From the NCBI RefSeq assembly GCF_022458985.1, contig NC_061783.1, forward strand, positions 62,001-126,000: a stretch of DNA of 64,000 bases. Reading direction: 5' to 3'. Source of the stretch: Mugil cephalus. Lineage: Eukaryota > Chordata > Actinopteri > Mugiliformes > Mugilidae. The position numbers were made by a program, and so were the translations under genes. Every line of letters begins with the position of its first letter. The stretch's first letter is position 1. This document shows, one piece after another, positions 50,825 to 62,845 of this stretch. The notes under the pieces were generated by a model, which searched no databases, was not told the origin of the DNA, and was given only the letters and a program-made list of their open reading frames with translations.

Positions 50825-53800
50825 GTAACATCTATAAGTTATTTAGTGTATTTAAACTGCCATCTGTATTAGACGTTACATGCGAAAATCACGTGAATAT
50901 CCGTCACTGACAGTAACTCACTGAGACAGACTGTTAGCAGTTGAAGCGTTGAACACATTGAGTCATTGAGTGTGTCGCACACCTAAACGTGTTTTGGCCT
51001 TTTGCCCTCATGACCGTACATAGGGTTTTAAAACTTGTTTTAAGAGCTTGTTAGGAATATTCGACGAAAAACTAACGATTTTACTGATCTCCAAATGCAG
51101 CTTTAAACTGTAGTTCTTAATATTACTTATATCAACTAATAAATCTACCCTTTGTAAGACACGCTCTCTTGCCGAATTTAAATTATCAAATTTGATTAGT
51201 AGGCATTGTTATCTGAATGGAGGTGTCTATCACCATTTAGATAACAATCTCTCAGACCCTATAATTCTTTAAAAAATGTGCTTTATAGGCGTCCAGTAAT
51301 ATGTGATTTCAACAGTTATCTGATAACATTGTGATAATGTTGACTGTTTGTGTTAAATTGTAATTGAATTCTACCATCTTAATAAAAGCACCTAATTATG
51401 ATGCCATCCCAACTATTAATACTATAAATGGAAAAGGAAAAAAATGCAGATACTACTGATAGCAGAGTGGTTTTAGGAAGGGGAGAAACACAATGGATGC
51501 AGTAATATAGCTCGAGTGTGTGCAGCACTGTGGCGCAGTTGGTAGCACTGATGCTTCACAGCATGAAGTTTACATGTTCTCCCCATGTTTGCATGGGTTT
51601 CCTCTGGGCAGAGGTGCCAGGCCAGGTTGACAATTTGGAAAAAATGGGTATTACTGGGAATACTGTGTTAAAGACTTTATTTTTGGTAGGAAAACTGGAG
51701 TGGGGTAAGGATCGGTGCTGAGATATCAAATCAGTAGTCTTTCTTATAAGGAGTGCTAAGAGGAATGTAATAAGTCCATTATTATTCACCATAAGTATTA
51801 TGATGTAGTCATATCATAATAAGTATTCCAACAGATATAGGAAAAGCGTTTTTTTTTTTTCGATGATGGGACTCCATGTAAAAAGGAGGAGAAGATGTTT
51901 TTCATTAAAAAGGTTATATATTGGGGCGGCACAGCGGCTTGGTGGTTAGTGCTGATGCCTCCCAGCGAGAAGGCCTGGCAGTGTGAGTGCGAATGGTTGT
52001 TTGTCTGTTTTAGCCCTGCAATAGGCCGGCGATCTGTTCAGGGTGTACCCCGCCTCTCACCGATTGCAGCTGGGATAGACTTCAGCAACCCCCACGACCC
52101 TAGTGAGGATTAAGCAGTAGTAGAATATATATATTATACATTGCATTAATAAGATCAGTACTAGGTAATGGAAGTGTAGCATATGGTAGCGGAGAGAAGT
52201 CTAGAGCGAGAAGGATATACATAATACAGGCACAGGCACTGAGGGTTGGTTTTGGGGTTGTTTAAGGTCAACGTTTATATGAATCCAATTTTTGGTTGGA
52301 ACCGCATAAGTCTTGAACGTTTCTGCCGACCGTCATTACGGATCTAGATCTTTCAGTGACTGGAACCACACTTTTTTGAATCCAGAGTGAATAACACAAA
52401 TAGCCTGTGTGATTACTTTTCGTTAATTTATGTGGATGCCTGAATAGACGACAAACCATTACAAAATCCCCCCATTACAAAAAATTAGGGGCGTATGTCC
52501 ATATAGCCTACCACTCAATGCCCTGAGTTGTCCTACCCTGACATTTACTCTTACCTCACTGAATGTCTGTGTAATGCATGACATCTGTTGTCAATTCATA
52601 ATCATTCCATAATGTTAAATTAATTAATCATGACATAAATGAAAGAGGGAAAAGAATGACAGCTTTAGCAGGCTATGTCCTGCATTGGTAAGAAGCCTTG
52701 TTAAAGGGGGTACGATTTCAGCATACTCAGGTATGTAAGTTTTACTGTAGTATGCCATCCCTAGAAATGCCATCATATGTTGCACAGTAACAGGTTTTGC
52801 GTGTGAAACTATGTAGTTTTTGTGGTTTGCTGTCATACCTACACCATGGCCTGAAAGGATTCTCCCAAGGAGCACCACTTGAGCTCTGCAGCTTCTGTAA
52901 TTTAGGTGTGATAGCATCACCTACACCCCCCATCTACCCTCCGGAGGGGTTGGGGTCCCCCTGAGGCGGATGGAGACCCCACTCACTGCAGCTCCCCCAG
53001 CCCCAGCGTGACAGGGTGACATCTGGGCGAACCCCTGCACACCCAGGCACCGACCCCAGAAAAACTGTCCCTCACCCAAATCATTAACGAGAAAGCAAAG
53101 CACCCCGCATACAGGGAAACGTGCACATGTCCAACTTCCACAAAGCCAGTAATAAGAGGCGAGCAGAGCACAGAAACATAAAAGACTGATTGGCTCTCAT
53201 ATCATGCTGAATCGCAATTGCCACCTCAGCGTTTTTCTTTTTTCTTTTTTTGAGCTCCACCTCTTTCATGGGGAGTGCCAGCTTCACATCCTCTGTGTCC
53301 ACCCCAGCCTATATCAGTGCCAGCGGGTCTGAACTGAGTGGCACTATGAACCTCTGCCCCTAACTCCGTGGCCACAGGAGCCCCCGACCCCTCTTCCCCA
53401 AATAGACCCTCACAAAAGTGTTTCCGGTCCATTTTAATATTTATTATGTTTTCGATTTTTTTTTATGTCAAAATATTCATATGCTGCTTGTTCTTCACAA
53501 ATTCTGATAATAAAACTTTTTTTAAACTATATTTAAGCCATCAAAAGCAGGTCATTTGTTTTTGTTTTTTTTTTTATTGAAAAATGTAAAAATTTAATCA
53601 GCTGATGCATCAGCTAATATCAGAATTGGCATCGGCCCAAAATAATACATATCAGTCGGGTCAAAACATTACTCAATAAATTCTTATTTTTAACCAAAAA
53701 ATGTATATTATTTCATTGGATCAGTGAGAAACCTCCAACTGTAACTCAGTGGTACAAAGACATTTTTAGAGTTTTTGGAGTTACCCATGGAAACACAAAG

Positions 53801-56800
53801 TGCCAAATTAAAAGGAAATGACAACATACAACCTGCCTAAGGATCTAAGTAAAATTTTCCACAGGAAAAACATTAGTTTAGGAAGTCTGAGACTGAGTTG
53901 ACCAGTGATAAGAAATATTTCTTAACGGGCTGCCCCTCCAACACACCGTAGTGTGAAAGAGGGCACTGACAAAGTTTTTGCCTGCTGCTCCAATATCAAT
54001 TTCTTTATAGATCGATAGATTCTCCTGATCAAGTATGTAATGTGGGACTGAAATAAGGCTTTCAGCCCTGTGCATTCGTGCGTGCATGTTATGAGGGGCA
54101 TTTTATATGAGGGGCATTTTATGCCAGCGAACTATACTAAAACCTCTAACATGCGTGTGTAATTTCCATTCACTTTGAACGGACAGGCGAGCTTCACATA
54201 GGCGTCACGCAGACGCTGCACACGCGTTGTTACGCATACATCAACGTGAAGGGTGAACTATGCCTCAAATACGCAACATGAAAACCACGTGTGACTGTTA
54301 AGTACAGTTCTACATGAGCGTAGTCACACACTGTGTAGTGTTTGTGGAAATCATATAGGGAGGCGTCATTCCAGTGCCGTACCAGGCGTTAACGCAGCGG
54401 ACACCTGTGCGCACGCTTGTCTCAGTGTAGAAATAATCATTTACTTTATGATGACAAATTTCGAGTTTAACAGCTGCTTCACGTCACAATTCAAGCAGTC
54501 CATGTATTACCAAGAGAGACGATGTGACAGTTTAGACTATTTCAGTCACACGTGCACACGTCCAGGCATCTGAACTGTTGGCTTTAGTACAATAGTGACA
54601 CACGCGTTAATGCTGCGTAACTATAACAGGATGTTGAGGTATATCAGGGACTGTACCATTGCTCAGATGCAAAACTGGTACACTGGATCATCAGGACCTG
54701 ACAGTTATTCATTTTCTATGTTCTGCAGCATATCTACACAGATCAGCTGTTACACATAGTCTCAGGTTCATACGGGATTGTTGATAAGAAAGCATAACTT
54801 ATAGATGAACCCCAAGCCCCAACAGAGCTGTCAGGATATTTTTATTTTTAAGTGGCTGAAATTATTTCAATTATCCCTTTCACCCTTACTATCATTAATT
54901 ATCAATTCAATATCATTCAATATCAATATCAATTCAATAACCTTGAGAGTGAGAGAGACTAACAGGTACCTGTAAGCCTACCTTTTGTCAGTTTGATAAG
55001 GATGGAATGGAATTTACACGTGCACATTACAGGTTTGATATCATCGCATAGGCGCTGTATATGCGTTTTAGTATAGTTCGCTGGCATAAAATGCCCCTCA
55101 TAGTGCGTGCATGCGTGCGTCCATGCGTGCGCGCGCATACCCTAAACCTTATATGTCATTACTTTATTCTTTGCAGAGAAAGCCAGGTAGAATTGAGGGA
55201 ACACGTTGACAATCTGGCCACAGGTAATTTTCTGTATTAATTAGCTTGTCAATATCTTACTATAACATCAGCATTAAAGTTACGTTCATGAAGTCATGTG
55301 TAATGTACATTCATTTCAGAGTTATGCAGGATAAATGAACATCAGAAGGTGGCCTTAGACCTGGACCCTTATGTAAAGAAGCTGCTGAATGCAAGACGCA
55401 GAGTGGTGCTTGTAAACAACATACTTCAGAATGCTCAGGTGAGTGACTAGTAATGGCCTGTTTTCAAAACAGCACACATCAATACATTTAACAATGGGTG
55501 TTAACATGTACACTTCAACCCTAAGCATTTCTATACGTTACTCTGAGGAGTCATCCATCCATTCATTCATTATCTGCAACCGCTTGTGCTGTGGAAGGTT
55601 GTGGGAGTGCTGGAGCCTATCCCAGCTGTATTGAGCAAGAAGTAGGGTCTGACACATGGTCGAAATCCGTAAATAATAAGAAGAGTGCCTCTCTTTGTCC
55701 GTTTCTCGCATCTCCCATATTGCTTAGTATGTGTGACATGTGTTGCATCGCATGCTGCAGCACTCTCCTGGCCCCAGCTGTGCAGCTTGCAAAACACACT
55801 GTGATGTATCGACGAAAAGACATATGACAGTCAAGGTATCTGAGACAGTCATGAGCAGCATGGGGGCTCCCCAAGGGACGGTGCTGGCACTGTTCCTTGC
55901 AAGCGGAGTTTCAGGAACCACCTGCATCTGAACACCACCAAGCCCACGGAAATGGTCATCAATTTCCGCAGGTCCAATTCCAAAACCCCCCACCGCCCCT
56001 CGATGACAAACTGGACTTATAGTACTTGTAGTATGGCCAGAGCCAGAGGACCTCAGTGTTCACAAGGGTTCATACAGTAATAGCGGGTCAAACAAATAAG
56101 ATGGCCCAAGACCTCTAAGACATTTAAAAACTACTAAAAGAACCTTAAAATCGATGCTGAAACGGACGAGGAGCCAATGCAGCGATGGTGTAATGTCTTT
56201 CCGCCTTCTGGTCCTTGTCAGCACTTGTGCGGTGGAATTTTGTAGTAACTGTAAGTTGGAAATTATTTTTTTGGGAAAACCAGAGAGCAGAGCATTACAG
56301 TAATCCAGATGACAGGAGATAAAAGCAGCATCCCCATGTTAGCCTGAGAGAGAAACGGACAGACTCTGGCTATATTCTTAAGATGGTACAGTGATCAGAA
56401 AAGATCCATTTATACAAAAAACTGTAGATAGTATTCTAACTGTATATTGTATTGTACATGTAGGGAGACACACGCAATAGGCTACTGGTTTAAAATCTAG
56501 TGACTGATGACACAGGGGAAGACTGATGGAGAGCTCAGATCAGACAAGTTTTGGGGCACCCCTTGTGATCCACCAGGTTGGGAACCACTGATTTAGAGTA
56601 CATGAGTCAAACATTTTTGTATATTAGCTTAATTTCATAGCTTAGTGTAGACACTGTCCAATGTGACAGAGCCTTCAACAGTTAACCAACATTACAGAAA
56701 AAATAAAGCGTTAAAATTAGCTTATATTTCTATAAGACAACAGGTAAAACACTGGAAATGGTAGACCGCTTGTGTTTTTAATTAATAGTACTTAAGCTGA

Positions 56801-57079
56801 CTGGTTATTAAGCGTTAAGACTTTAACTTTTAGCTTATTCATATTCTTTCAGTCTCTTAGCTAAACTAATGGAGTTGTTTCATCTCCTGCTGAACACACT
56901 AGACTTTGTTATGTGCAAATAGAGCTAAACAGAAAGTGATACAGTCAGGTAACTTCAATATCTGTCTCCAGGAACGTCTGAGGCGTCTCAACCACAATGT
57001 GGCCAAAGAGACAGCAAGACGAAAGACAATGCTGGAGGCATCAGGAGTGTTCACCTCTCGTTCCCCCAGTAAAACCTGA
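50709..57079 (+). CDS. snapin: SNAP-associated protein (Snapin), four coding exons
   Basis: Coding exons 50709-50824, 55177-55223, 55320-55438 and 56972-57079 join to 130 codons (129 aa; human SNAPIN has 136). All introns are GT-AG with matching phases. The N-terminus is variable (MAAAPVCEASSEKEAIAEGL), then LLRPTIQQLDLHVHSVRESQ and the conserved helical region: RINEHQKVALDLDPYVKKLL, NARRRVVLVNNILQNAQERL, RRLNHNVAKETARRK. Ser41 in RESQ aligns with human Ser50, the reported PKA site. Snapin is a small coiled-coil subunit of BLOC-1 and BORC. It binds SNAP-25, aids synaptic vesicle release and lysosome-related organelle and lysosome positioning, and works on cytosolic membrane faces. ATG 50709 is the first in frame after the CpG-rich 5' UTR. 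Odd point: intron 1 is 4.35 kb and holds a complete TIR element. Confidence 0.95.
50825..51515 (+). other. snapin intron 1, left part
   Basis: AT-rich with no recognised element; donor at 50825. Confidence 0.45.
51520..52140 (+). mobile_element. RTE-like tail family, copies 4 and 5
   Basis: 51520-51610 (GCAGCACTGTGGCGCAGTTG, TTCTCCCCATGTTTGCATGG) and 51917-52115 (GGGGCGGCACAGCGGCTTGG, CAGGGTGTACCCCGCCTCTC, CAGCTGGGATAGACTTC). Each lacks part of the consensus; unrelated sequence lies between them. Confidence 0.7.
52141..52620. other. No gene (snapin intron 1)
   Basis: No recognised element. Confidence 0.4.
52624..52900 (-). pseudogene. LTR-retroelement/endogenous-retrovirus-like pol fragment
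   Basis: A 98-codon minus frame resembles the end of a reverse transcriptase and start of the connection region of Gypsy/retrovirus-like pol: the MMAFLGMAYY block (FLG motif) followed by PPLTRLL. It is short, without protease, integrase or LTRs beside it. 52900-53430 on the same strand has open but unplaced frames that may belong to it. Defective relic in snapin intron 1. Confidence 0.55.
53575..53660 (+). mobile_element. hAT right-terminal fragment
   Basis: CAGAATTGGCATCGGCCCAA and ACATATCAGTCGGGTC resemble the inner end of the hAT family whose left end is seen at 44795. Confidence 0.4.
54108..55100. mobile_element. 993-bp TIR element with TA duplication in snapin intron 1
   Basis: The left end TGAGGGGCATTTTATGCCAGCGAACTATACTAAAAC matches the right end inverted (GTTTTAGTATAGTTCGCTGG...GCCCCTCA). 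TA flanks both sides (54106-54107, 55101-55102). No open frame of note. It sits within a GTGC/GTGCAT-rich microsatellite (54070-54090, 55103-55138). A partial second copy of the first 16 bp (ATGAGGGGCATTTTAT) lies just outside the left end. Superfamily uncertain (TA-duplicating). Confidence 0.8.
55177..55223 (+). CDS. snapin: snapin coding exon 2
   Basis: Acceptor ATTCTTTGCAG|AGAAAGC, donor GCCACAG|GTAATT. 47 bp encoding RESQVELREHVDNLAT. Confidence 0.94.
55320..55438 (+). CDS. snapin: snapin coding exon 3
   Basis: Acceptor ATTCATTTCAG|AGTTATG, donor GCTCAG|GTGAGT. 119 bp encoding ELCRINEHQKVALDLDPYVK through NNILQNAQ. Ends in phase 0. Confidence 0.95.
55545..55640 (-). mobile_element. RTE-like tail family, short copy 6
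   Basis: CATTCATTATCTGCAACCGCTTG and GGAGCCTATCCCAGCTGTATT are the reverse of the common tail (CAGCTGGGATAGGCTCC). In snapin intron 3. Confidence 0.6.
55845..56020 (+). mobile_element. CR1/L2-like LINE RT fragment
   Basis: Encodes MGAPQGTVLALF (RT block 4) and, after a deletion, FRNHLHLNTTKPTEMVINFR (the LNxxKTxEMxxDFR block). In snapin intron 3. Confidence 0.65.
56060..56360. mobile_element. Dispersed fish LINE-tail repeat
   Basis: TTAAAATCGATGCTGAAACG, GGAGCCAATGCAGCGATG, GGTCCTTGTCAGCACTTGTG and ATTACAGTAATCCAGATGAC form the order of a widespread teleost repeat. In snapin intron 3. Confidence 0.55.
56972..57079 (+). CDS. snapin: snapin coding exon 4 with stop
   Basis: Acceptor TCTGTCTCCAG|GAACGT. 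Encodes ERLRRLNHNVAKETARRK and a Ser-rich tail (SRSPSKT), then TGA at 57077-57079. Confidence 0.95.
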   Translation, partial: ERLRRLNHNVAKETARRKTMLEASGVFTSRSPSKT

Positions 57080-57590
57080 GGCTCCTTCACTTGTTCTACA
57101 CCGCAAATACTGCAAGCTTTTCTGGCCAGAAGGGATATGTCAAGACAGGAAATTGCAACACCAAGGCACCAGTCTTCATTTGATGTCTGATGACTTGCTG
57201 ATGTTCTGCACTGCTTTTGTCATCATAAAACTTCAGGTTGCTCTCAGCATTCATCAGCTTTGTGTAGCATTATGTCTTGTCATGTTGGAAAAAAGGACTC
57301 ATTTCTTATGGTGTTACTGGATTACACATTCTGTATAACAAGTACATGTTGGTAGTATTTGTCTTCTAATGTACATGAAATCCATTGATTTTACCGTATA
57401 CCTTTACTCATTAGCAAAATTTTTAGAAAGGTTTACCTTCATCCATCTTCATGCTTTATGCTGTCTGGTCTGGGAGAACATATGTGGTCTAAAAAAGTCT
57501 CTTAACTGATTTTAGAACATTAGCATTCACCTGCTTCCTATTATCCCAACCAAGAAAAATTAAAGACGTCAATCCCATGCACAAACACTT
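57080..57590 (+). other. snapin: snapin 3' UTR with ATTAAA signal
   Basis: Follows the stop codon. A variant polyadenylation signal ATTAAA at 57559-57564 is followed by T/G-rich sequence (GTGATTTTCATTGTTGGT), so cleavage near 57580 is plausible. The open frame to 57338 is chance. Confidence 0.5.
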
Positions 57591-58280
57591 GTGATTTTCA
57601 TTGTTGGTATGATATTCTTTGCATGACTTTGAATGTTTATAGATAATACATTAATACATTTTGTTCTATTGTGACTTCATCAACAGGCTAATGAAAACAT
57701 ATTCTGCTGTCGGCCAGAACATAAATGTTTAAGATTTACATTTTTTTGTTCTAAGCAGCAGGGTCCAATAGCATTTTCAGTGGAAGCTAGCGATATGTAG
57801 GGACCAGCTGGTGTCAAGCACTTGTGACTGTGTGACCATCAAGATGCACGACATATGAAAAATTAACTGGCTTGTACTTATTATTATTATTATTATTATT
57901 ATTATCATAATTATTATTATTATTGCTCCTATAACTGAGTGACACATGAATCCGTCATATTCATTAGCTTCACTCTGTCATGTGTTGTAGTCAGTGATCC
58001 TATACTGGGCCAAAGATTATCCAGAGTTATTTATACCATGCTTTGTACATTTTGCATAAAGCAATTAAATCAATCCATAATTTTTTACATGGAGAAACAA
58101 AATCCACTGCCTATATAAAACGCAACTTGTGTTTTAAGTACTTGTACAGTACTTATAGTTTAGGGTATAATGTATTTTTCAACCTCAGTCTATTGTATGA
58201 TATTCCCAAGATTTTTTTTTAACCAAACAGGTAAAGAAAAATAATTCATACATTTTGTGAAAATGTTAGCTGTTATTGTG
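57591..58280. other. No gene; (TTA)n microsatellite
   Basis: A (TTA)n tract runs at about 57876-57925. Otherwise AT-rich. Confidence 0.45.
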
Positions 58281-59275
58281 ATTCTATTATTTAACTTCCA
58301 GAATCCCACTTTTTACTTTTACTTTTTTTACTTTAAAAACAAGTAATCAGTGAAGTAACTAGGTTACTTTTTAAGGGAGCAATCACCACTCTGTAACCAG
58401 ATTACTTTTTCAAAGTGACTGTTGCAAAACTGTCGGTTGTGACTGATCATGGATCTAGCAGCTACGGACTGCTGCACGGATGCACTACGGCGAGTCACTT
58501 TTACTGCCAAAATCAAGTGAATTTAAAGACATCACTTATACTACGGTGCATGTAGCTACCCAGTCTATAAAAACATCAATACAGAATTGTAGGGGGAATC
58601 AAATTATTAAACAATCAAGTCTAATAACTGCACTCATCAAAAGGGGGCACCACTCACAGGCATACACTGTATCCTGTAAGACTTAATCAATTAACATTGG
58701 ATCAATATTAATTATAAGTAAATAATTAATCTCATATCTGAGGCGTAAGCTCTCAGTACAGGGATCATCTATTTCCAGCTCACAAGGACCTTCTGACAAT
58801 GACTTAAGTAAAATATGTGGTTTATTTACAATGGTGAATAGTGAATAATAAATAATATGATGAATAATGGGGTAATAGAAAATGATGAGGATACTGAAAT
58901 GAGTTTAATGAAAATGAGAAGTAGACTGTGAATGCAAATGGAACCTAATTTCTTAAATTAATTATTATTTGTTTAAGTTTCATGTAGTTACAACACACAT
59001 CAACTCTGCTCAAATATGAAGGTAATAGTCTACTTATGGGAACTCTTTGGATGCTGCACTGAACAGCTTGAGCGGGTGATCTTTATCTGCCACAGGTGGT
59101 CCAGGTGCGGAGAAGTCCAGTCGTTTTTAACTCTGGTGCCTGTTGGTAGATTATACATAAATGGGAGAAAAGTTTTAAATCCTTTTTCGTTAGCACGGGA
59201 ATGTGCCTAAAAGCTTGTTTTGTGGTCTCAGAATTTTGCAAAGGAAACGACAACAGTCCTGCCAGTATGGACCTC
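58281..59275. other. hAT terminus and unrecognised DNA
   Basis: 58340-58435 (AACAAGTAATCAGTGAAGTA, AACCAGATTACTTTTTCAAAG, GTGACTGTTGC) matches the repeat end at 40560-40613. The remainder has no gene. Confidence 0.4.
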
Positions 59276-59308
59276 TCCTGGTGGATCAGGGGTAGGGATG
59301 TATACAGA

Positions 59309-59395
59309 GTACCAGTATTGTTTGGTACCGGTCCAGAATCTTAACGGTACTGGGGTGTCATTAAGATTCTGGACAAACAATACTGTTATTGGTAC
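59309..59395. repeat. Palindromic hairpin with GGTACCGG
   Basis: TCCAGAATCTTAA (59332-59344) pairs perfectly with TTAAGATTCTGGA (59361-59373). Flanking GTACC.AGTATTGTTTG pairs with CAAACAATACT...GGTAC. The words resemble a hAT end (GTACCGGTAC) duplicated head to head. Confidence 0.7.
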
Positions 59396-59589
59396 TTTTT
59401 GAACGTCTAACTGTCTGCCTAACTGATGCGTAATCATAACACTACCGCAGTCGATAGGTGATGACGCAGCGCCTAGTTGACTGATCATTTCCACAGAAAG
59501 GTCTAAGCCAGGCATCACCCCGGTCCAGGCACGGACCCAGTGACATTTCTGGTCGAACCCATTCAAATTCTAATATTAATATATGGGGG

Positions 59590-60030
59590 AACAAGCCCAG
59601 TTGTATCAATAAGACTGTTCTCCAGGGATCAAAGCGCTCTGGTGGACTGGCCCTACCAAATTTTCTCTTCTACTATTGGGCTTGCAGCATACAGAAGCTA
59701 ATGTACTGGTTCAAAGATAAACAAATTGCACGAAAGGCAGAATGGGTGTGATTAGAGTTGTCTTCGTGTCAACATTTTTTAAATTCAGTAATTTGTTTGG
59801 CCTTACCCTTTATTTACAGTAACTTGAGCTCAAACACAATAGTCATAGTCAAAAGTCAAAAGACATTTTGGATTGCAAGGGCCTTCAATCCTCTCTCTCA
59901 TTAAATCAAATCACATGTTCATTCCTTCTTGTACAGACCCTGCATTCAACCTATGGCTTGAAAATGGGATTAGAACAATCCGTGACTTACGCATAGAAGA
60001 GGTATTTGCATCCTTTTCACAGAAAATGTT
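59590..60030 (+). mobile_element. L1/Tx1-like LINE ORF2 fragment
   Basis: Encodes VLQGSKRSGGLALPNFLFYY and WACSIQKLMYWF (59615-59720), the GGLALPN block of L1/Tx1 ORF2, then degraded continuation (RPCIQPMA, about 59935). Many stops. Confidence 0.7.
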
Positions 60031-60087
60031 TGAAAATTGAATAAAACATATTTACAAAAAAACAAAAACAAACATACATAACATTAA

Positions 60088-60498
60088 CCCTTTAAGACCT
60101 GAACATCCATGTGCACATAAAAAGAAGCTTGCAGTATTTGAATTACCATAACTCACTGATGAAATTCAAAGTGTGGCTGAACACTTTGAAGTTGCGCTTT
60201 CTGGAAAAAAAAAAAAGAGCTGCCATTGTGGTAATGATAACGCACCACTGCTGTCGGTTCCAGGTTGAGGACCGAAGCATGATCACGGAGCCCCAGGAAG
60301 AGAGTTTTTTTTGGAGGAATTTGTTAGTAAAAACAAAGTTTTTAGTTATACCCCTGAGATGTCATGAAGGTCTTCCAGACAAAAGCACAACTTCCCAGTG
60401 TTCAACCACACTTTGAATATTGTCAATAGCGCAAACAACTGTGAGGTACGGTAAGTCAAAATCGGCGTACTTTGACAGATCCTTCAGGCTTTAAATGG
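60088..60498. mobile_element. piggyBac-like MITE, copy 2 (TTAA duplication)
   Basis: TTAA at 60084-60087 and 60499-60502 flank CCCTTTAAGACCTGAACATC ... CCTTCAGGCTTTAAATGG. Inverse homologue of 36460-36846. Frame at 60111-60416 is a shadow. Confidence 0.75.
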
Positions 60499-60649
60499 TT
60501 AATAAAAACGTAAGTCCTGTGTTTTTTTGCTTTAGCTCTATTGCAGCCGACCGCACAGCAGATAGACAGCATATCGACAGCGTACTTCCTGTATCTGACG
60601 TCATAAAGATGGCGCCGTTGAGACGGTGTGACGTCACTGTGAAACCCAT

Positions 60650-62845
60650 GAATAACGTGAAATCAAGTAGTTCTCGGAGGATATGCACATCAGAGACATA
60701 TTAATGCACAATTAACACACACGTGTTTGTAAGCGTATGTGGATATAAAAGCATGCGCAAAGTGATGAAGAAAATGGTATTAACAATGGCAGCCTTGGCT
60801 TTGTTAGAAGATCTCGCAAATGGTAACATTAGGCGCGAGAGAGTGTTTAGAAAACGCAAAGATTTACTCGCAAACGACGACGAGTGGCTCATGAGTCGTT
60901 TTCGTTTACCGAGGCCAGTATTACTGGAACTGTGCACAGAGCTGCAGCCCATCTGTGTCCACACAGGTGCTGACTACTCTGGGGTTCCTGGCAACAGGGG
61001 CTTTCCAACCTGAACTGGCTGACCGGTCAGGAGTGTGTCGATCAACCCTGACCCGAGCCATGCCAGCTGTGTGGGACGGTATCATCAAAATGTCATCCAG
61101 GTACATCAAATTCCCATTCAATGCTGTTGAACAGGCCAACATTAAAGCGCAGCTTACAGCAAGAGCCGGTTTCCCTAATGTAATCAGAGCTATTGACTTC
61201 ACACACACATGCTATCAAAGCGCCATTACAGGATGAATTTGTTTTTGTCAACAGGGAACATTTTCATTCCATAAATGTTCAAATAATATGTGATGCGCAA
61301 ATGCAGCTCACTAACATCGTGGAAAGGTGGCCTGGTTCAACGCATGACTCGTTCATTCTGACCAACAGCATGGTTGGGAACAGGCTGGAGGCTGGCATGG
61401 TGCAGGATCGATGGCTTCTCGGTGAGTAAATAATTTATCCGTTAATAAAGTTGTTTTGCCCTAAGTGTTCGTTTCCCACTGAAGCACCTATAATTAGAAA
61501 GAAAGAAAAAAGTTAGTGTGATTCAATCAAATGGTGTATGAACAAAGGAAACTAGATCTATTTCGCACGTTTTCTGCCTTCATTTGACCCCAGGGGACAT
61601 TGGCTACCCCCTGAGAAGGTGGCTGTTGATCCCTCTCACCAACCCTGGCACCGATCAAGAGAGGGGATACAATGACCTCCAGTCCTGAACTCGGGCAGTG
61701 GTGGAGAGGGCAATCTGCCCGCTGAAGAGACCCTGGCGCTGCTTGGACAGGTTGCGGGAAGTGCTGCTCTATGACCGGCGAAGGTGTGCCACATTGTAAT
61801 GCCCCGTAGTGTAGCAGCTTTAATCTGGTTGCTTGAAGAATAAATGCTCCAGGGCCAGAATGTGGGATCTGCACTTTATTCCCTATCAGAGCAGGGGGGA
61901 CACAGTGAGCAGAGACACAGGCACAAGCTCTCTCTCAGCAGCATTATACACTCTTCCCAGGTTCTGGGCCTTTTGTTTTTAAGGAAAATGAATATAGATA
62001 TATGATTACAAATAAAATGTACACACCAAAATGTGCCATTAAATATGAATTTTGCATTTCTAAATTAATTTACATCAATAATAAACAACAAACAAAGCAA
62101 TATATAGCATATTCAAAGTGACCTGGGTCCCTATTTCAATAAAATAAAAACGTTTTTTCTATGTGTCCTATGTCCTTTAATTAGTACAACACACTCATAC
62201 TGTGGATATCCCTCTAGGCAGACCATTTAAAATCATAAAATTAACAGTTTTAACCATTTAATAATGAATTTAGTGACGAACCTATCAGAGCAGGGGGGAC
62301 ACAGTGAGCAGAGACACAGGCACAAGCTCTCTCTCAGCAGCTGCAGCAGGACAGAAAATATACAATTGAGGCTCAAAACTGACCAAACTAATAGAAACAA
62401 CATTTTTACAATACCTAAAACACACCAAAACATTACAAACAACCTGATCCTACATTTTCAGGACGTTTCCAACAGAAGAACCAACTTTTGAAAATGCTAG
62501 CATAGTTTAATGAGAGAGAGCATCCCTACACAGCTTACCATTATACACTCTTCCCAAGTTCTGGGCGGGAAGGTGTGGCTACACTGCACATGCGTCACAC
62601 TCTGTGCGTCATTAATTAAGGTCCCCTGTGCTACGACGAATAAACCGGAACTATGTATATCAATAAATCAAAAAACAAAAAACTAAAACAGAAATACAGA
62701 CACCATCACACAGTTTTGGGAATGTTCACCTAGATAATATCAAAATAAACATTTATAATATAATCAAAATATTGGCACAGCTACAGTAGCATCCTGCACA
62801 ACGTGGCACACCGCCACTGCATACCACTGCCAGAACAGATCTGCT
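60650..62845 (+). pseudogene. PIF/Harbinger (HARBI1-like) transposase pseudogene, copy 1
   Basis: Plus strand from ATG 60723 or 60774: MVLTMAALALLEDLANGNIR, LANDDEWLMSRFRLPRPVLL, then (frame change at about 60960) TTLGFLATGAFQPEL, RSTLTRAMPAVWDGIIKMSS. The first catalytic Asp is in VIRAIDFTH, just before a short CA-repeat frameshift (61200-61210). Next are FVFVNREHFHSINVQIICDA and WPGSTHDSFILT (second Asp), an intron-like gap 61425-61590, then IGYPLRRWLLIPLTNPGT and TRAVVERAICPL (Glu). At 61796 a 0.99-kb insertion interrupts. The last piece ILHNVAHRHCIPLPEQ resumes at about 62790-62838. Not functional. Confidence 0.85.
61797..62788. mobile_element. Unclassified insertion inside the Harbinger transposase
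   Basis: It separates RRRCATL from ILHNVAHRH, so it entered after the transposase. It contains an almost identical 60-bp direct repeat (TATCAGAGCAGGGGGGACAC and ACAGGCACAAGCTCTCTCTC) at 61884 and 62281, and ATTATACACTCTTCCCA plus GTTCTGGGC at 61944 and 62541. No coding capacity. It could be two partial LTR-like copies or a composite. Confidence 0.5.

Noticed and set aside
55570-55993. Overlapping minus and plus frames of 63-89 codons in snapin intron 3
   Set aside because: Part overlaps an RTE tail and an L2-like fragment; no conserved domain.
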